64,000 nucleotides of DNA from Prinia subflava (taxonomy: Eukaryota; Chordata; Aves; Passeriformes; Cisticolidae), in contig NC_086247.1 in NCBI RefSeq assembly GCF_021018805.1, positions 122,747,094-122,811,093 on the forward strand, read 5' to 3'. The position numbers and the translations under genes were made by a program. The notes under the pieces are model-generated. The model did no database searches. It had not been told where the DNA came from and worked only from the letters and a program-made list of their open reading frames with translations. Below are positions 12,481-25,276 of this stretch, in pieces; positions within the stretch are counted from its first letter, which is position 1; each line of letters starts with the position of its first letter.

Positions 12481-12530
12481 CTTTAATTATCTTGACTCAT
12501 AGGGGAGTGATAAAGCTTGTATTTAATTAA

Positions 12531-12588
12531 ATTAAAAGGAAAGACTAGTATTTTAAAGAATTAAAAGGGAAGAGTAGTGTTTAAAAGA
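12531..12588. repeat. Imperfect 29-bp tandem duplication
   Basis: Unit one (12531-12559) starts ATTAAAAGGAAAGACTAGTA and unit two (12560-12588) starts ATTAAAAGGGAAGAGTAGTG. They are the same length and differ at only a handful of positions. This is an ordinary local duplication that has since diverged. Confidence 0.85.
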
Positions 12589-13984
12589 ATTAGATCTGAC
12601 TGGGATTTAGCTACAGTGATTCTTCTAACTTCTGTGTTCATGTGTAAGAGAAATACCCACAGTGCTGTGTATATTTTATATAAAATATGGAAAATAAATA
12701 TTTCGTGCAGTTTCTGAGTACATGTGTAACTCAGCCTTTATTTCCCTTCACAGAATAGATATGTAATTCTTTGCAGGGACCAGGCTATTAACTCTGAGAG
12801 AGACTACAATAGTTAATGACTTATGGAGGAATCTGACAAAATAAAATGCCATTTAACACGTAAACTCATTTGGTGCCATCTTCTCCTCTCTGTTTGGATG
12901 TGCTGGTTGCTATTTCAGCCCAGAGGGAACAAGAGTGGACAGATTGTTCTTTTCAAAATAAAAATACACTGCATTGTCATTATTTCTGTCATGCCTTCAT
13001 ATTGGCATGAAATCAGCAGGAATCAATGAAGAGTAGGCTTTGGTCTCTGAAAACAGCCACAACCAGGCAGAATGCAGTCCAATTACTTTGATCAGGATGT
13101 CAATATTTGTGATATCAAAACACAAGTCATGCAAGCTTCGTAGTGGGCAAAAGCTATGCTACTTGGTCGAAAAGCAGCAGTAGGTATGCGTCCTCATGTA
13201 AAGTCCTTTTCTGTTTATTTGCTGTATAGCAAGGGAGGTTTTTTATTGCTCATTTTTGCCAAAAACATTTTCCACTTTTATTCTGAAAACTACACAGATG
13301 TAGGATGGACATTATTAACTCTCTTGGCTGATGCTAAATTATTTGTGTGCAAAAGTTATTGCTATTCTGAACTGTCTTTTAAATGATATTGAATCCCTCT
13401 GCTCTCCAGTAAGTACCTAGGTGAGACACCAGTTAACAGCTGTGATAGATTAAATCACGGCTTCATGAAAGTAGCCAATCCACTTGAACTGTCATGTGTA
13501 TTTTTGCAGTACATCCTTTTCCTGACAAGTCTGAATGATGATAATGCTTTCGGAAGTGTATTTTAAACAAAGGTCTGTTAATTTTTTTAAAGCCATATGC
13601 ATTTCTTTGATTCACCATATTTTACCAAAAACCTTACTAAAATCGTAACTTCCTGTGTTCTTGTTAGCTCCCCCTTGAAAACTCAGACGAATGCTAGGAA
13701 ACCTCACCTATAAGAATCTCATTTGGCATGAGATATAAGCTGATGTGCCCAGGCCTCCAAAGGTTTTGTGAAAGTTTGCAGTGGAAATCCTACAACAGGC
13801 TAGGAGACATCTGCCTGTAACAACAAGTCACTGGGCTCTTTTTCATCCTCCTCTTCTGCATTTTTCTTTTGCTATTTCTCATTGTCCTCCTCAGTCTAGA
13901 TCTTCTGAAGCATCTGAGCATCCCTGAGTTTGTTTTGCAATATGTGGAATGACAGCATAAAAATGGCACAATCTCATGTACCAG
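12589..13984. other. Unique non-coding sequence
   Basis: Nothing recognisable. The longest frame is 84 codons (13790-14044, minus); its arginine- and lysine-rich stretch comes from an AG-rich composition patch near 13850-13910, not from a known protein. Confidence 0.6.
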
Positions 13985-14026
13985 AGTTAGAGTGGAGGTC
14001 CCTTCCAAGCTGAATGATTCAGAGAA
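13985..14026 (+). mobile_element. Possible CR1 3'-terminal scrap
   Basis: GGAGGTCCCTTCCAAGCTGA followed by ATGATTCAGAGA resembles the last 35-40 bp of a plus-oriented CR1 (AGGTCCCTTCCAACC followed by the ATTCTRTGA terminus). The sequence upstream does not convincingly continue the element, so this may be a very short insertion or chance similarity. Confidence 0.35.
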
Positions 14027-17000
14027 CTTGTGATTATTACTCACTTACTTTAAAATCTTGAAACAGAAATATTTGTTTAAAAAACCTGGAATAGAGAAAT
14101 TTTTACCATTATGCATAATTTTACCGTCTGCAGCTCAGCTTTGTAAAAACTGAGTATTGAATAACTATAGTACAATCAATCTTTCTAAACATTAAGAAAA
14201 GAATAAAAAAACCTAGTGCTCATAATTTTATTTCCATTTTGACAGAGCACTCTTTACCTGCTGCAGGCCCAGACTCTTATAGATGGACATTAAGTAAAGC
14301 CATCATATGGAGAAGATTTCATCTAAATTGTATACTAGAAAAAACCTTGGATGCTAGCACATATCTTTTTATTAAAACCACTCATAAAGTGAAGTCAACT
14401 GTTGAAAAAAAAAGAAACAAACTAAACTGTCTTCACTACACAGGCATTTGAAACATCCTAAAAGGGTGAAAGAAATATTGATAGTATTTTGCAATGTAAC
14501 ATAGATAGAAAAAACAATCAACTGTATTTGCACAGAAATCCTGCTTTATTTCCCTATTATTCCATTTTAAAAATGCAGTAGAAATCTATTTATTTCCTTG
14601 TCTGTTCAGCTTATTGAAATTTTTCTCTTGTTTCTTAAGTTTACTAAATTAAATAACTTCTTTCCTCCCTAAATTTTCACAGCCCTGCTTATAGCTCTGG
14701 CTTTTATTTCTAACTGTCTGCATTAGAATCCATTCAGAATATCTGATTTGCTTTTTCAACCATTATTAGCTTCTTCTCTCTCTGGTTCTGCCTTCCTCCT
14801 ATCTTTTGTTTTGCTCATAGGTTTGAATTGTTAATTTAATAATTGCTCCTATCTATTGTAGTGTTTCTTCTGAAATTCCTACTACATCTCTACTTTCCAG
14901 TCTCAGTGCCTGTACAAGCTGCTGCTTAACTTATTTCCATTTCCAAGGGAATCTTTCCAACCATGCAAACATATTTTAAAGGCCGTAATTCTCAGGCAGG
15001 TGGGAGATTCACAAAGGCAGAATTGTTGAGATTTTATCTCCAGTCAAAATGTCCAATATAGTGTCTAATTTTACCAAGTACAAGTCACAGTAAGAGCCAA
15101 TGAGTAGAGCCCTTACATATTAACTTATGGAAAATAAACTTATGGACATGGGGTTTGTGGATTAATTTCCCACGAAAGTAAGAGACTTATGAATGCATTT
15201 ATGAAAAAAACCCAAATCCACTAAAAGAGAATCATCAAATATAATATCAGTACATAGTATAGAAAACAGGTAATTTCAGACATGCAATCTTTAGATTTAG
15301 AGAAACAATTGTGTGCTATTTAATACTTGGGAGTTATTTGCGTGCTGACTTATTTGAGCTTTCAACAGTTGTGCTCTCTCAATTTTTGTGTTTTATTTTC
15401 TCACAACTGCTCTACCTTGACTATGAGGAGCCTTGAAGGATAGCTGGGGTGACACACTGAGTCTGATTGATGGCTGCAGGACCCAGATGGTGAACTCTCA
15501 AAAATGTTGCTGGCAGATAGTTTTACTGCTGGAACAGTTTGGTTTTTCTGCGGTTCCCTTAGCTGACACTTTACTAAATGCTGAGCAGTCACTTCTTGGC
15601 TAAGGTCCATCCAAGCTGCATTTGGATCTTGATGGAATGGCTGCAACCTCATAAAAGTTCATTGTTTATATTCACTCTCACTCGCTGAGAGTTTGCCAGC
15701 TCGTAAGCACTCGTATTCTTAGGAATTCTTCAAAATAGCTGCCATCAATGGGATGTTTTGACTTTACTTTTACTGTAGAGAAAATACTGTCAGAAAATCT
15801 TTGTCATGCTGTTTATACATACTGTACATTTTATGTGGAGTTATTTATAGAGCTCTGAGAGTTTTGAAAGACTGGAGCTTTCTTTGTTTAACATGTCTTT
15901 CAAACCAAAAGGATATCACAGGTCAATAAAAAAGTCTCCAAGACAAACATTTTCTTTTCTAGAGTAATCCTTTCTGACTAGTCTTCTGAAACTTCCATTC
16001 ATACTGTGATACACAAGTTCTGGAGGTTTTCAGCCTCCTTTTTCTTAAGCTTAGCCTTACAGGTTTTAATCTGTCTCAGAGTGATGGTTTCAATTGTAAT
16101 TTTTTTGTAAATGAGATATCCCTCACTGGTGACTCATCAAGCCTTGTTTGTCTACTGGATCACTGCTGACAAAAGGATAACCAACCACTGAATGCTGAAA
16201 TTCTGACCCAAAATATTAAAAATGCTGTGTGTGAAGGAAAATATAAAACATAAGCCTTCAACCCTGAACAACATTTGTCAATACTGAAACTATCACAGCA
16301 AATTTTGCCTTATTTGTGCGTGGGTATGTGCTGTGGGGTTCATTTTGATAATTTTTTTCTTCCTCCTTGAGTAATCTGTCTGAAAGCTACTTATAATATC
16401 AGAAGAAATTGGTGTCCTTCAGTTCTGTTCCTCGATTTCTAGGTAGTGCTGCTGTGTTCCATTCAATATCAAACAAATACCCCAAGTATATGACACGCAT
16501 TTTGAAAAAGGCAATCAGAGATCTCTACATCTCTAATATTACTTTATGGAAAATAATGACATAAAGAGAAAGGTTTTTAAAAGAACCACTCATTGAGCGA
16601 CCATAAGGCGTGAAACATGAGAGTGTTAACAAGCAATAAAATAAAATTATGTTGAACTATTTACATCTAAGGACCTAATATAAAGCTTACTAAAGCCAAT
16701 TGGTTTTTCATCTTCTTTGCTGGTTCAACTGTTGAAAAACAGCAGTTTTAGAGACTAATCACAGGCAAGTAGCCATTAGCCAAAAAAATGTAACTTTAAT
16801 AGATTTATAGTTATGGATCTTTTGAAATTAAAATCAAGATTTTAAAAAATTGTTGGTTTTGTAACTTTCTTCTATAGACTAACATCTTTCTTTCAATTGG
16901 TTAGGAATAACATTTTCAAGAAATCTGTCTATTATGTTAATGCCAATTTTTCTTATAATAACAGCCTCAATTCCCCTGCTTTTCTTGTCTTTGATAGATA

Positions 17001-20000
17001 AGAGAAATTGGACCTTTAAATCTAAACTAATACAAAATGGGGTAATTCAAGACAGGTACTTCAAAGCAGAATGCAGCAGAGGAGGAGAATTCCCCATCTC
17101 TGGAGGTGTTTGGGAAGAAAAAAAGAAAAAAAATCTGGCAGGTTTCAACAATTCTGACAGCAATTCTGAGCTGCTTAGAGAAATCACCAGATGAAAAGAA
17201 AAAAAGAACATAGCACAGGTAAGGCAGGCAAAGGGTGTTAACTACAATAAATACAGTTTATCATTTGGTTTTAGAAATTTATTACAGGGATATCAAAATA
17301 TATATTTGGTATAAATATCTATAAATGTATATCCAGAGGCATAAATATAAATCTCTCCACATAAGCTCAAAGATTTCTTCACTCTCTGTTGTCACCACAT
17401 TCCCTATCAAATCCACATCTAACAACATTATTTCCTGTTACACTATTCAAGATCTGCTTAGAGAGAATTTTCTGCTATTCCCTGTGATCTTTTATCTAAC
17501 TCTCTTACCTGTGTTAATACATTCATCATTCTCTCTTTATGCTGTCATCTCTGTTTTATTGTCACTCTCACCAGCACATTGTTTGCATCCATCCCCTAGT
17601 GTTTTTATGCAGTGCCCTGTCACGGCAGGAAAAATATATGGTTTGTTATTCATGTTCTCCATAGCTTGTTGAGCTAATCCATATTGCCTTTTTAGGCACT
17701 CACATTTCAGTTTCCTTCTATTAATAAATCCTGGCTTTAGAGTCATTCTGAATAAGAAAAAAATATACAAACCTCTTTTTTTTAATATAGTCTCTTTTTG
17801 CAAAACCTCCAATTTTTCCTGCAATAAAGCCTGAAGTCATTATCAGTATTTCAGATGATAAAGTTTGTAATTTTTTTCTTTACAATTTTAGTCTTTTATT
17901 AGAAGGGATGTGAAAGAAGGTAGGCTTTTAGAAAGGAGAACTAATTGAGCTCTCTGGCCAGAAAAAATGTGCACTGCATTACACATATCTCACTGCATTT
18001 CCTTTAGTTACTACCTCACCAGTGATTTTTACAGTATCGTGCTGTACTGGAACAAGATGCTTTTATAAGGAATTCATACAATTAACCATCAACAATTTAA
18101 TTCAAAAATGTCAGACAAGTCTTCCTGACCATCTGCTGTGGTCGTACATACCTCATCAGGCAGACATAACATTTAATGACTGGTGAGTCCTCACGAGGTC
18201 CTTGAACAGGCAGCGTTTTCTGTAAAGGATGTAGGTGTGGTGGAATGCCACCTGTGGGAACTTTAAGAATACAAAATGAAATTTGTTAAAATATAATGAG
18301 TTAAGTATTTAGCAAGAAAAAATAAAGAAGAAATGAATACACGAATGAACAAAAAAATCCATTTGATATTGTAATCTCTTTTTTGATTTATTGAGGTAAT
18401 TATTTTTAAATCCAAATTTATTGGTTCAATGAATTGCTCTATATGTTACATGTAGTGTGTAGTGTTGGACCCATTCAAGTTAAAGAAAATGTTGCAATTA
18501 AATGCAATAAAAACTAAATTCACCTTACAGGTTGGTTTGGGCTATTTTTTTTTCCTTGCAGAATTAGAAATATTTTTTCATCAGTACATCTTGATGTATT
18601 CACTTTTGCTCCTGAAACCTGGAAGCCTTTTTTCCCAGGACAAAAACAATTAAAACCCCCCAAATTACCTCATAGTCCATATTTTTATTTTTCTTTCTTA
18701 AGAATTTGGGATTTATTTTTTTTTTTTGTCATACTGGCACTGATTCACCCAAACAGTGGAGCTGTTTGATAAACCTTATTCTTGAAAGGTGGTATTTACA
18801 TTATCAGTATTAGAAAGGATAATATCCTGATAATTAAGATACTAATTTTAAAATGCTAGTTTGTTGGATTTTATAACTCGTGGTCTCATGGATTTAGTTT
18901 CATTTTTGCACCCAGGGAAATAAATCCTAGGGGAAAAAAATGATTTCTGCTCTGTGATAGTCTCCTGAAAGTCTGGGGTCTGATTCAGAAGGAGATGAAT
19001 AATAAACCAGGTAATGCCAATATATTAACAATGCTGAAGTGGTTGTCGTGTACGTTCTATAAAGCGTATGCCAAAGAAAAATGCTGGCAAGTGCTGTGTT
19101 GAAATATCAGCTTAGTTAAAGGATTCATCATGAACCATTTGTCTTTTACCCTTCCCTCACTAGTCCTGCCAGCAATTCTCCGTCTGCCAAAATGAGAAAG
19201 GGACAGCTGCCAAAGGGATGGATTTCAAAGCGTGATTTTTTTTGTTTGTCTCAGTTTTTCTCTCTCGCCCATCTTTTAGATTTTTTTCCCCCTACAAAAT
19301 GCAGCATGTTGTATAATAAGAGTTAATAAGGAAAGCTGTTAGCTTTGGAAGGTCTGTTAAGGCTGACTTTTCCCTCAGTCTTTACACAGGAAGATCCATG
19401 GACATCTCTGGCTTCCACTGAAAGAATCTTTGTATCCAAAGCAAATTCAAGCCAGAAAATGTGTAGTCAGTAGAATATGGCCACAAAAACTGGTGGGTCA
19501 GGAGTACTGACTTTCTGCATATCTCTGAAACATCTGTGAATTTGCCTAGTATAGGAGCTTACACGTAATTTATAAAGAGGTTTTTCCTTCAGTATGCGGT
19601 GTTGAAGGGATGAAGAAAATTTGGCTCTTCCAGTAGCACAGGAGAAAATTGCTGGCTTGGTGGGTGATTGGACCACCTGAGGCTAAGGTGACCCAAAAGA
19701 ACTGATAATATTAAAAGTGGACTTTTTAGGTAAGGACTCGATATTCCACAGACCAATGCAGGATGAGTCTGGAATGAGGGAAATGCTGCTGCATGACTGC
19801 AGTCTGCTGCTTAGGTCCAGCAGCTGTAGTGCACCTTCTCTCCCAGTTCCTTCTGCTCCCAGCATTGTTCCAGAAGGTTCCCATTTGATGTGCCTGTGGC
19901 CTGTGGTCTCCCAGCTCCATATCAGGCATTCCTTGTATGAGAAGGCAAACCAGAGGTTAGCACCCTTCCCTTCTACAACATCCTTCTGTAAGGAGTATTT

Positions 20001-21491
20001 CTGAGTCCTAAAGCAAGAACTTGGAGATTGAAAGGAGATTTGTCGGGCAAAATTTCTGTATGGGAAGCCTCTGAATTGCAGATTTGATGGCACAGTAAGA
20101 CCTTTTTCCCCACTAAAATACTTTTTCAACCTCCCTCTTACTTTCACGTCCTGGGGGCTTATGTCTTCACTGTGCAGGTGTTTTCACCTCTGCCCACCTA
20201 ATGACATTCTCAAGTAATAATTTTGAGTGCTCAAACTGATGAATAAACCTGCTGGAAACCAAAGAAGTGCTGAGGTGTAAAGATGACTGTGACTTGAAGC
20301 CAAAGTCTGTTAAAATACTTGGTTGAAAAGCCCAGCCAATGCTCCTAATGGGTGGAAGACTGCAGGGTAAACTCACTTCTTGAACTAGATACTGAGGAAT
20401 CCATATGGCAGGAGAGCTATATAGATGCTTTCATTACACAAATGCATAATAAAACAATGTGTAATGAAAAATAGTAATTGTGTTTCTCATATAAGTACTT
20501 GTTTTCCTCCTGAAGTTGGCTGTAGAACTATACTTGCTTGTGAAACATTTAATATAAATGGAATATTTGAGTAGGATGGACAACACTACTGATGAATCTC
20601 AAAATTGGTCCCCCTCCCATGCAAGCTGGCTTACACAAGGGTCATATAGAAATGCAAATTCCTATGGATGAATGTTGATCGCAATGATAAAGAATAAAAA
20701 AATTAATTAGTTTTTATACTGCACTCTGGGGACAACATTTAGACTTAATCTTGCAAATAAACTTGCAATGCCTCGCTGTTATTGTCACCAAAGTTTGAGC
20801 TATGGCTCACAAAGGCATCCATCACACCTTTCCAAGGCACACAGTCCCCAGGCTGTTTACTGCTGACACCACCAGCCTTTTGTCTGCTCTGCTCTAAACA
20901 AAATGGAAGACCCAGAGCTGCTGGCTGTTCAACAGATAATGGCAGGGTTGCTTTTTTTATAGGTCACCTACCATACTCATGTGCAATTGAATGTGTCTCC
21001 CATACACTGCTCTTGCCAATTCTGTCTCCAGCAATTATCCCATCCTACTACTCCATTGCAAAGTACCTGCCAATAATGAGGGATTCGCAGGTGGCAGCTA
21101 CAAAGTGCTGCTTCTCCCTTCTCTTTGCAGGCACTGTGTGGTGGCAGCTGAAACCTGGTGGGACTGATGTTGTTCACACAAGAGGTCATGACACAGGCCA
21201 GGGCAACTCTGCCTCTGTTTAACCTGATCCAGGTGACAGCTGTGCTCTCTTTTGCCCACTGTCTTCAAGTGAAGATGAGTGCTCTCTTCATCAAACTAAG
21301 TTCAAGCTACATGCTGATTTTTTCCTTGGTTTTTGCATTTCTCTTGTTTTAAAATTCCATTTTGATGTAAGTCTTTTGTGTGCAGATGTTTTAAGATGAT
21401 ATTTTAGCCAGGAAGTGAGTATGCTACTTTTACTGACCACTGAAATCACTCCAGCATCAAGCAGGTCCACTGCTGGGTAAAAATCACATGC
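14027..21491. other. 7.5 kb of unique non-coding sequence
   Basis: No gene is supported. The longest frames are 154 codons (19683-20147, minus) and 146 codons (20782-21222, plus); neither shows a recognisable domain and both overlap other frames. The 86-codon frame 16934-17194 has a hydrophobic N-terminus, but its middle is weakly reminiscent of CR1-derived sequence (CATCTCTGGAGGTGTTTGGG at 17096-17115), so it is not called. Short T runs occur near 18546-18555 and 18716-18728. Confidence 0.6.
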
Positions 21492-22230
21492 TCACAGAAT
21501 GACTGGGATGAAAGGGATAGCAAGAGGCCTCTTAACCAACCTCCTGCCCAAAGCAGGCCAAGCTTGAATATCTGCTCCGGGGTCTATACAGTCTGGTCTT
21601 GGAAATCTCCAAGGATGGCGACTGCAAACCCCCTCTTCATTCACTGCTGAAGAGCCCTCACAGTGAAAGTGTTCTTTACGTAAAGTCTGAGTGTCTGTTT
21701 TTTCAGCTGATTCCCCCTCATCCTCTCATCACACGACTGTGAGGAGCATGGCCCTCTTTTCAGCAGCCTCCCCATAGGCACTGGCATCTCCCCTGGAGCC
21801 TTCACTCCCCTGGCTAAAGAAGCCTCACTCCCTCAGCCTCTTCTCACTGGGCAACTGCTCCAGCCATGCCTGTCTGGGGGTACCCCACTGAACTTGTTGC
21901 AGGTTATTCATGTTTTAGGAGTAGTGGGGACCCAAATCTGGGTGCAGTTTTGTATATGTGGTCAAACACAGTGCAAAGTGAAGGGGAGATATGATCTATT
22001 GGCTTTTCTGCTGTTAATAGACCCCAGCATGCTGCTGACCTTCCTTAATGACATAAGACACCTGGCTCATGTCCAGCCCACAGTTTACACCTTATGGGCC
22101 TTCTCAGCAGAGTTGTCCCCCCAGCCAGGCAGATCTTAGCCTGGATTAGCACAAGAGATTAGTCCATCTCGGATGCAGGACTTGGCGTTTGCCCTTGCTG
22201 AATTTTGTGAGGTTCCTATTCCATTTCTTG
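21492..22230 (-). mobile_element. CR1 LINE, long divergent 3' fragment
   Basis: The plus strand starts TCACAGAATGACTGGGATG and continues through a divergent CR1 3' region: AAACCCCCTCTTCATTCAC-like and CTCAGCCTCTTCTCACTGGG blocks, then GGGGACCCAAATCTGGGTGCAGT, GACCCCAGCATGCTGCTGACC, TGGCTCATGTCCAGCCCACAG, a conserved CAGGCAGATCTTAGCC stretch, and finally TTGCTGAATTTTGTGAGGTTCC, which is the plus-strand form of the CR1 end-of-domain region. At about 740 bp it is the longest copy in the window. It differs markedly from the copy at 4006-4476, so it probably belongs to another, older CR1 subfamily. The left edge is clear; the right edge near 22230 is where similarity fades. No intact coding sequence is present. 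Confidence 0.83.
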
Positions 22231-22576
22231 CTGGTAAAGCCCTGAGCACCTGCCACCAAGCAGCAGCAACCTCAGAGAAAGAGATATCTTCTTCTGTGGC
22301 CCACAGCTACAGAACTACAGTGTTCAGAAAAACAGGGACACTGCTTCATCCCTCCTGATCCCCAGAAAAGCTTACTGGCCTTGGATCTAGTAGTCCTTAC
22401 CACAACTGGGCAGTCTGCTTTTAAAGACAGGACTACATAGTTAAAAGGCATCAAATATTGGATAAACAGCAAGTTAGTAGGCTTTAAAATTCACACCTTT
22501 CACCCCAGACAACACACATAAGAATATTTTTATGAGTCCATTTTCTCCCTCTTCTGAAGCCTGTACCCACAACTAA

Positions 22577-22652
22577 TTTTTGTTTTGTTTTGTTTGGGGA
22601 TTGTTTGCTTGCTTGCTGTTATTTGGTTTTTTGTGTTTTTTTTTTTAAATCT
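22577..22652. repeat. (TTTG)n / T-rich low-complexity tract
   Basis: Irregular TTTTG and TTGC units (TTTTGTTTTGTTTTGTTTGG, then GCTTGCTTGC) followed by a run of about a dozen T's. Ordinary slippage-prone sequence. Confidence 0.85.
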
Positions 22653-25276
22653 GGTGACAAGATACAAAAAACCCCATGAGACAGAAAAAAATCCTCAAAA
22701 GAATATTTTTACCCTGAAATGTGTAGAATGGCTAGAAATCTGATGATTAGGTAAGGAATACAATAAGATACACATTAGTGCCATATTTATCTTGGGTAAA
22801 ACAGCCAACATAATGTCTTGCTTTAACACTTTATTCTGAATATTTGCATGATTGACATTATTCTTACCTATTGAATTCCACTCAGGGTGGCAAGAGCTTA
22901 AACCAGTGACAGCAGGGCACTTTTTAATCAATTCCTTTGGAAAATCACATAGGTCTGTACTGTTCCATACAGAAAACAGAATTAGTATTAGCTGTAATTC
23001 AAAGAGACTAATTTTGTGAAGGAGGGGGAGGCTTCTGAACTGTGACAAGTTCTTATGTTAGTTCTCCCAGACTCACCGTCTCTTGCACTTATTTAAGGAG
23101 AGTGAGTACTGTCACCACAGGGCTTTTCACACCTGCAGAGCCTGTCCTGGCCTATGCAGCGATGAAAAGGGATGCTTACAGTCCCATCTCGAGAGAGGTC
23201 AGTACCAAACCTGAAAAAATAAAAGCAGACAAAGTGAAACTGCATCAACCCAGCATTTCTGGTCTCTGCTTGTCCTAGGGAAGACTGATCGCCTCTCATC
23301 CATCAGATTCTGTGGAAGTTTGTGGTTTAACTCTTTGCATATGCAACTTCACAAAGGCTGTTTGTGTTCAAGTGGCCTCTCATGAAGAGGTGTAATTCCC
23401 ATTGGCTTCCTCCTCTTCTTTGGCCAGAGGCTGCTTTTGACCTTTACAGGCTTTGAAATTCGATTCATTTCGTATTACAAAATATCCATTCCTCTGAGCG
23501 GTGAATAAGCGGTCTTTGAAGTCACCACCTAGGGCTCCTTAAGTGTTTTAGGAAGGAAGTAGAGGTGCCTGCTGACTGGCAGCTCAGTGCTTTGCCTGCT
23601 TCCCACAGGAGCAGAAAGCAGCACAGCCAGTACTGCTCTGCCCTACTTGAGTGGAAGGTGTCTGGAGAAGAACCTGCTCCTGACCTTGTCTGCTCCTCCT
23701 CTAGACACAAAGCAGTGCACAGCAAGGGCTGCTCATGCTGGCGTGATGGGGATATGAGGAGAAAGAGCATAATGGAGATGAGCACAGGGTAATGACATTC
23801 CCACAGAGGAAGTATCTAAAAATGACCGTGTTTACACCCTGAAATACAATGTAAATGCAAGGACTATGAAAATTGCTTATAACGCTAGTAGGATGAGACC
23901 TAGGAAGCAGTGTCTGCAATAAAAGTGTTTTACTTGAAATGATTCATTCAAGCCTTATCCTCAGAGACAACTTTTCAGAAAAATCCATTCATATGATAAT
24001 ATAAAATCTGGTCTTAAGAGTTGTGTTGTTGTAATTGTCTTGATTTGATGCATGCAACTTTTGTCCGCTGCAACCACTGACTCTCCACTTTTTCCCTGTT
24101 TTTACCTTCCCTGGACAAGAAAGCACATTATAGCCAGCTTTTTTACCTTCTTCACAGCATTGGAAAAATCTTAATAACAATCTCAGTGATATGAGCTGGC
24201 ATTCAAGGCTGACATTTGTACAGGTTCAAGTCAGAGCATGTTAATGAGTGCTGAAGTCACATCTTAATGGAGGCACAAGAAGGCAACATGGCCCATCAAA
24301 ACAGATCAACATCATGCATAAAACTATGTTTTTACATCATAAGTTGAATGTGTGTTAGTTTTAATGCCTTTGGTTTTGCATTTTTAACTTTTTATTGTAT
24401 AGAACACCCTATGTTGCTCAAAGCAAGCCAAAAAAAGTTGGCACTGCATGTAGCTTGGAAATTAAAAAAAAAATTATTATGCAGAACCCTACACTCGTTT
24501 TATTGTACTGCTGCTGAAGAGGCCCAGGCAAACATACAGTAAACTCATTTTAAAGTCTTTTTTATTAAATCTTTGTAAGAAATAGTAAAAATTCCTATGC
24601 AGGTTTTGCTGCAAAAACACATATTCACACTGCAGAAACTAATACCATTATTTTTTCAGTGTTTTCAATGTGATTTCATCAGCTGTATAATAACACACAT
24701 TAAGGGACTAATTTTTCATTTCAGTCATATATTTTCAGTTTCAACATCACTCCAAACATTCAAAACAAATTGATTTCTTTGCATACTAACAGCATTCGAA
24801 ATAAGTCACGTCCAAATCTCAGTGGTAAAATGTGTTTTAAGCTCACAAAGTGACTGAATGGGAAGTTATGGACCGTACGTCATGGATAACACTTGAGCAC
24901 ATTCTCCTTTGACATGACACGAGACATTGCCTTTCGCTCATCTGCTGGAAGTATTGCAACAGATTCTGGGACTCATAGATGTGGCACACAGAGTGATGTG
25001 GGTGAGCTCAGTCCCATACACACTTCTCTCCATTTCCACTCAGGAAATGAGGAAGAAGAGAAGACAGCAGGCACAAAAAGTTGAAATTCAGCCACACTCA
25101 CCTGACTGTCTCAAAGGCAGGTGCTTGTGACCGAGCTAAATATGTTACATGACTGCTATAGTTATCAAAAGCAGTGCACATCTCCAAAATATGACTCATC
25201 TGGACTATTTTAGGATGTGGTGACATCAATCAACATGTATTGATTTATAGTTCCTCTTCATAGATTCCTATAAAAT
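22653..25276. other. Unique non-coding sequence flanking the G-rich array
   Basis: No gene is supported. A 117-codon minus-strand frame (22695-23048) and several shorter frames have no recognisable domains. Nothing at the right edge (25240-25276) looks like a mobile-element terminus or target duplication that would explain the array that follows. Confidence 0.6.

Noticed and set aside
16934..17194. 86-codon frame with a signal-peptide-like start
   Set aside because: Part of it resembles decayed CR1-type sequence, and the hydrophobic start is expected from AT-rich DNA.
19683..20147. 154-codon minus-strand open frame
   Set aside because: No recognisable domain, overlapped by long frames on the plus strand, no exon or promoter context.
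20782..21222. 146-codon plus-strand open frame
   Set aside because: No family resemblance; its length is within chance expectation for this many kilobases.
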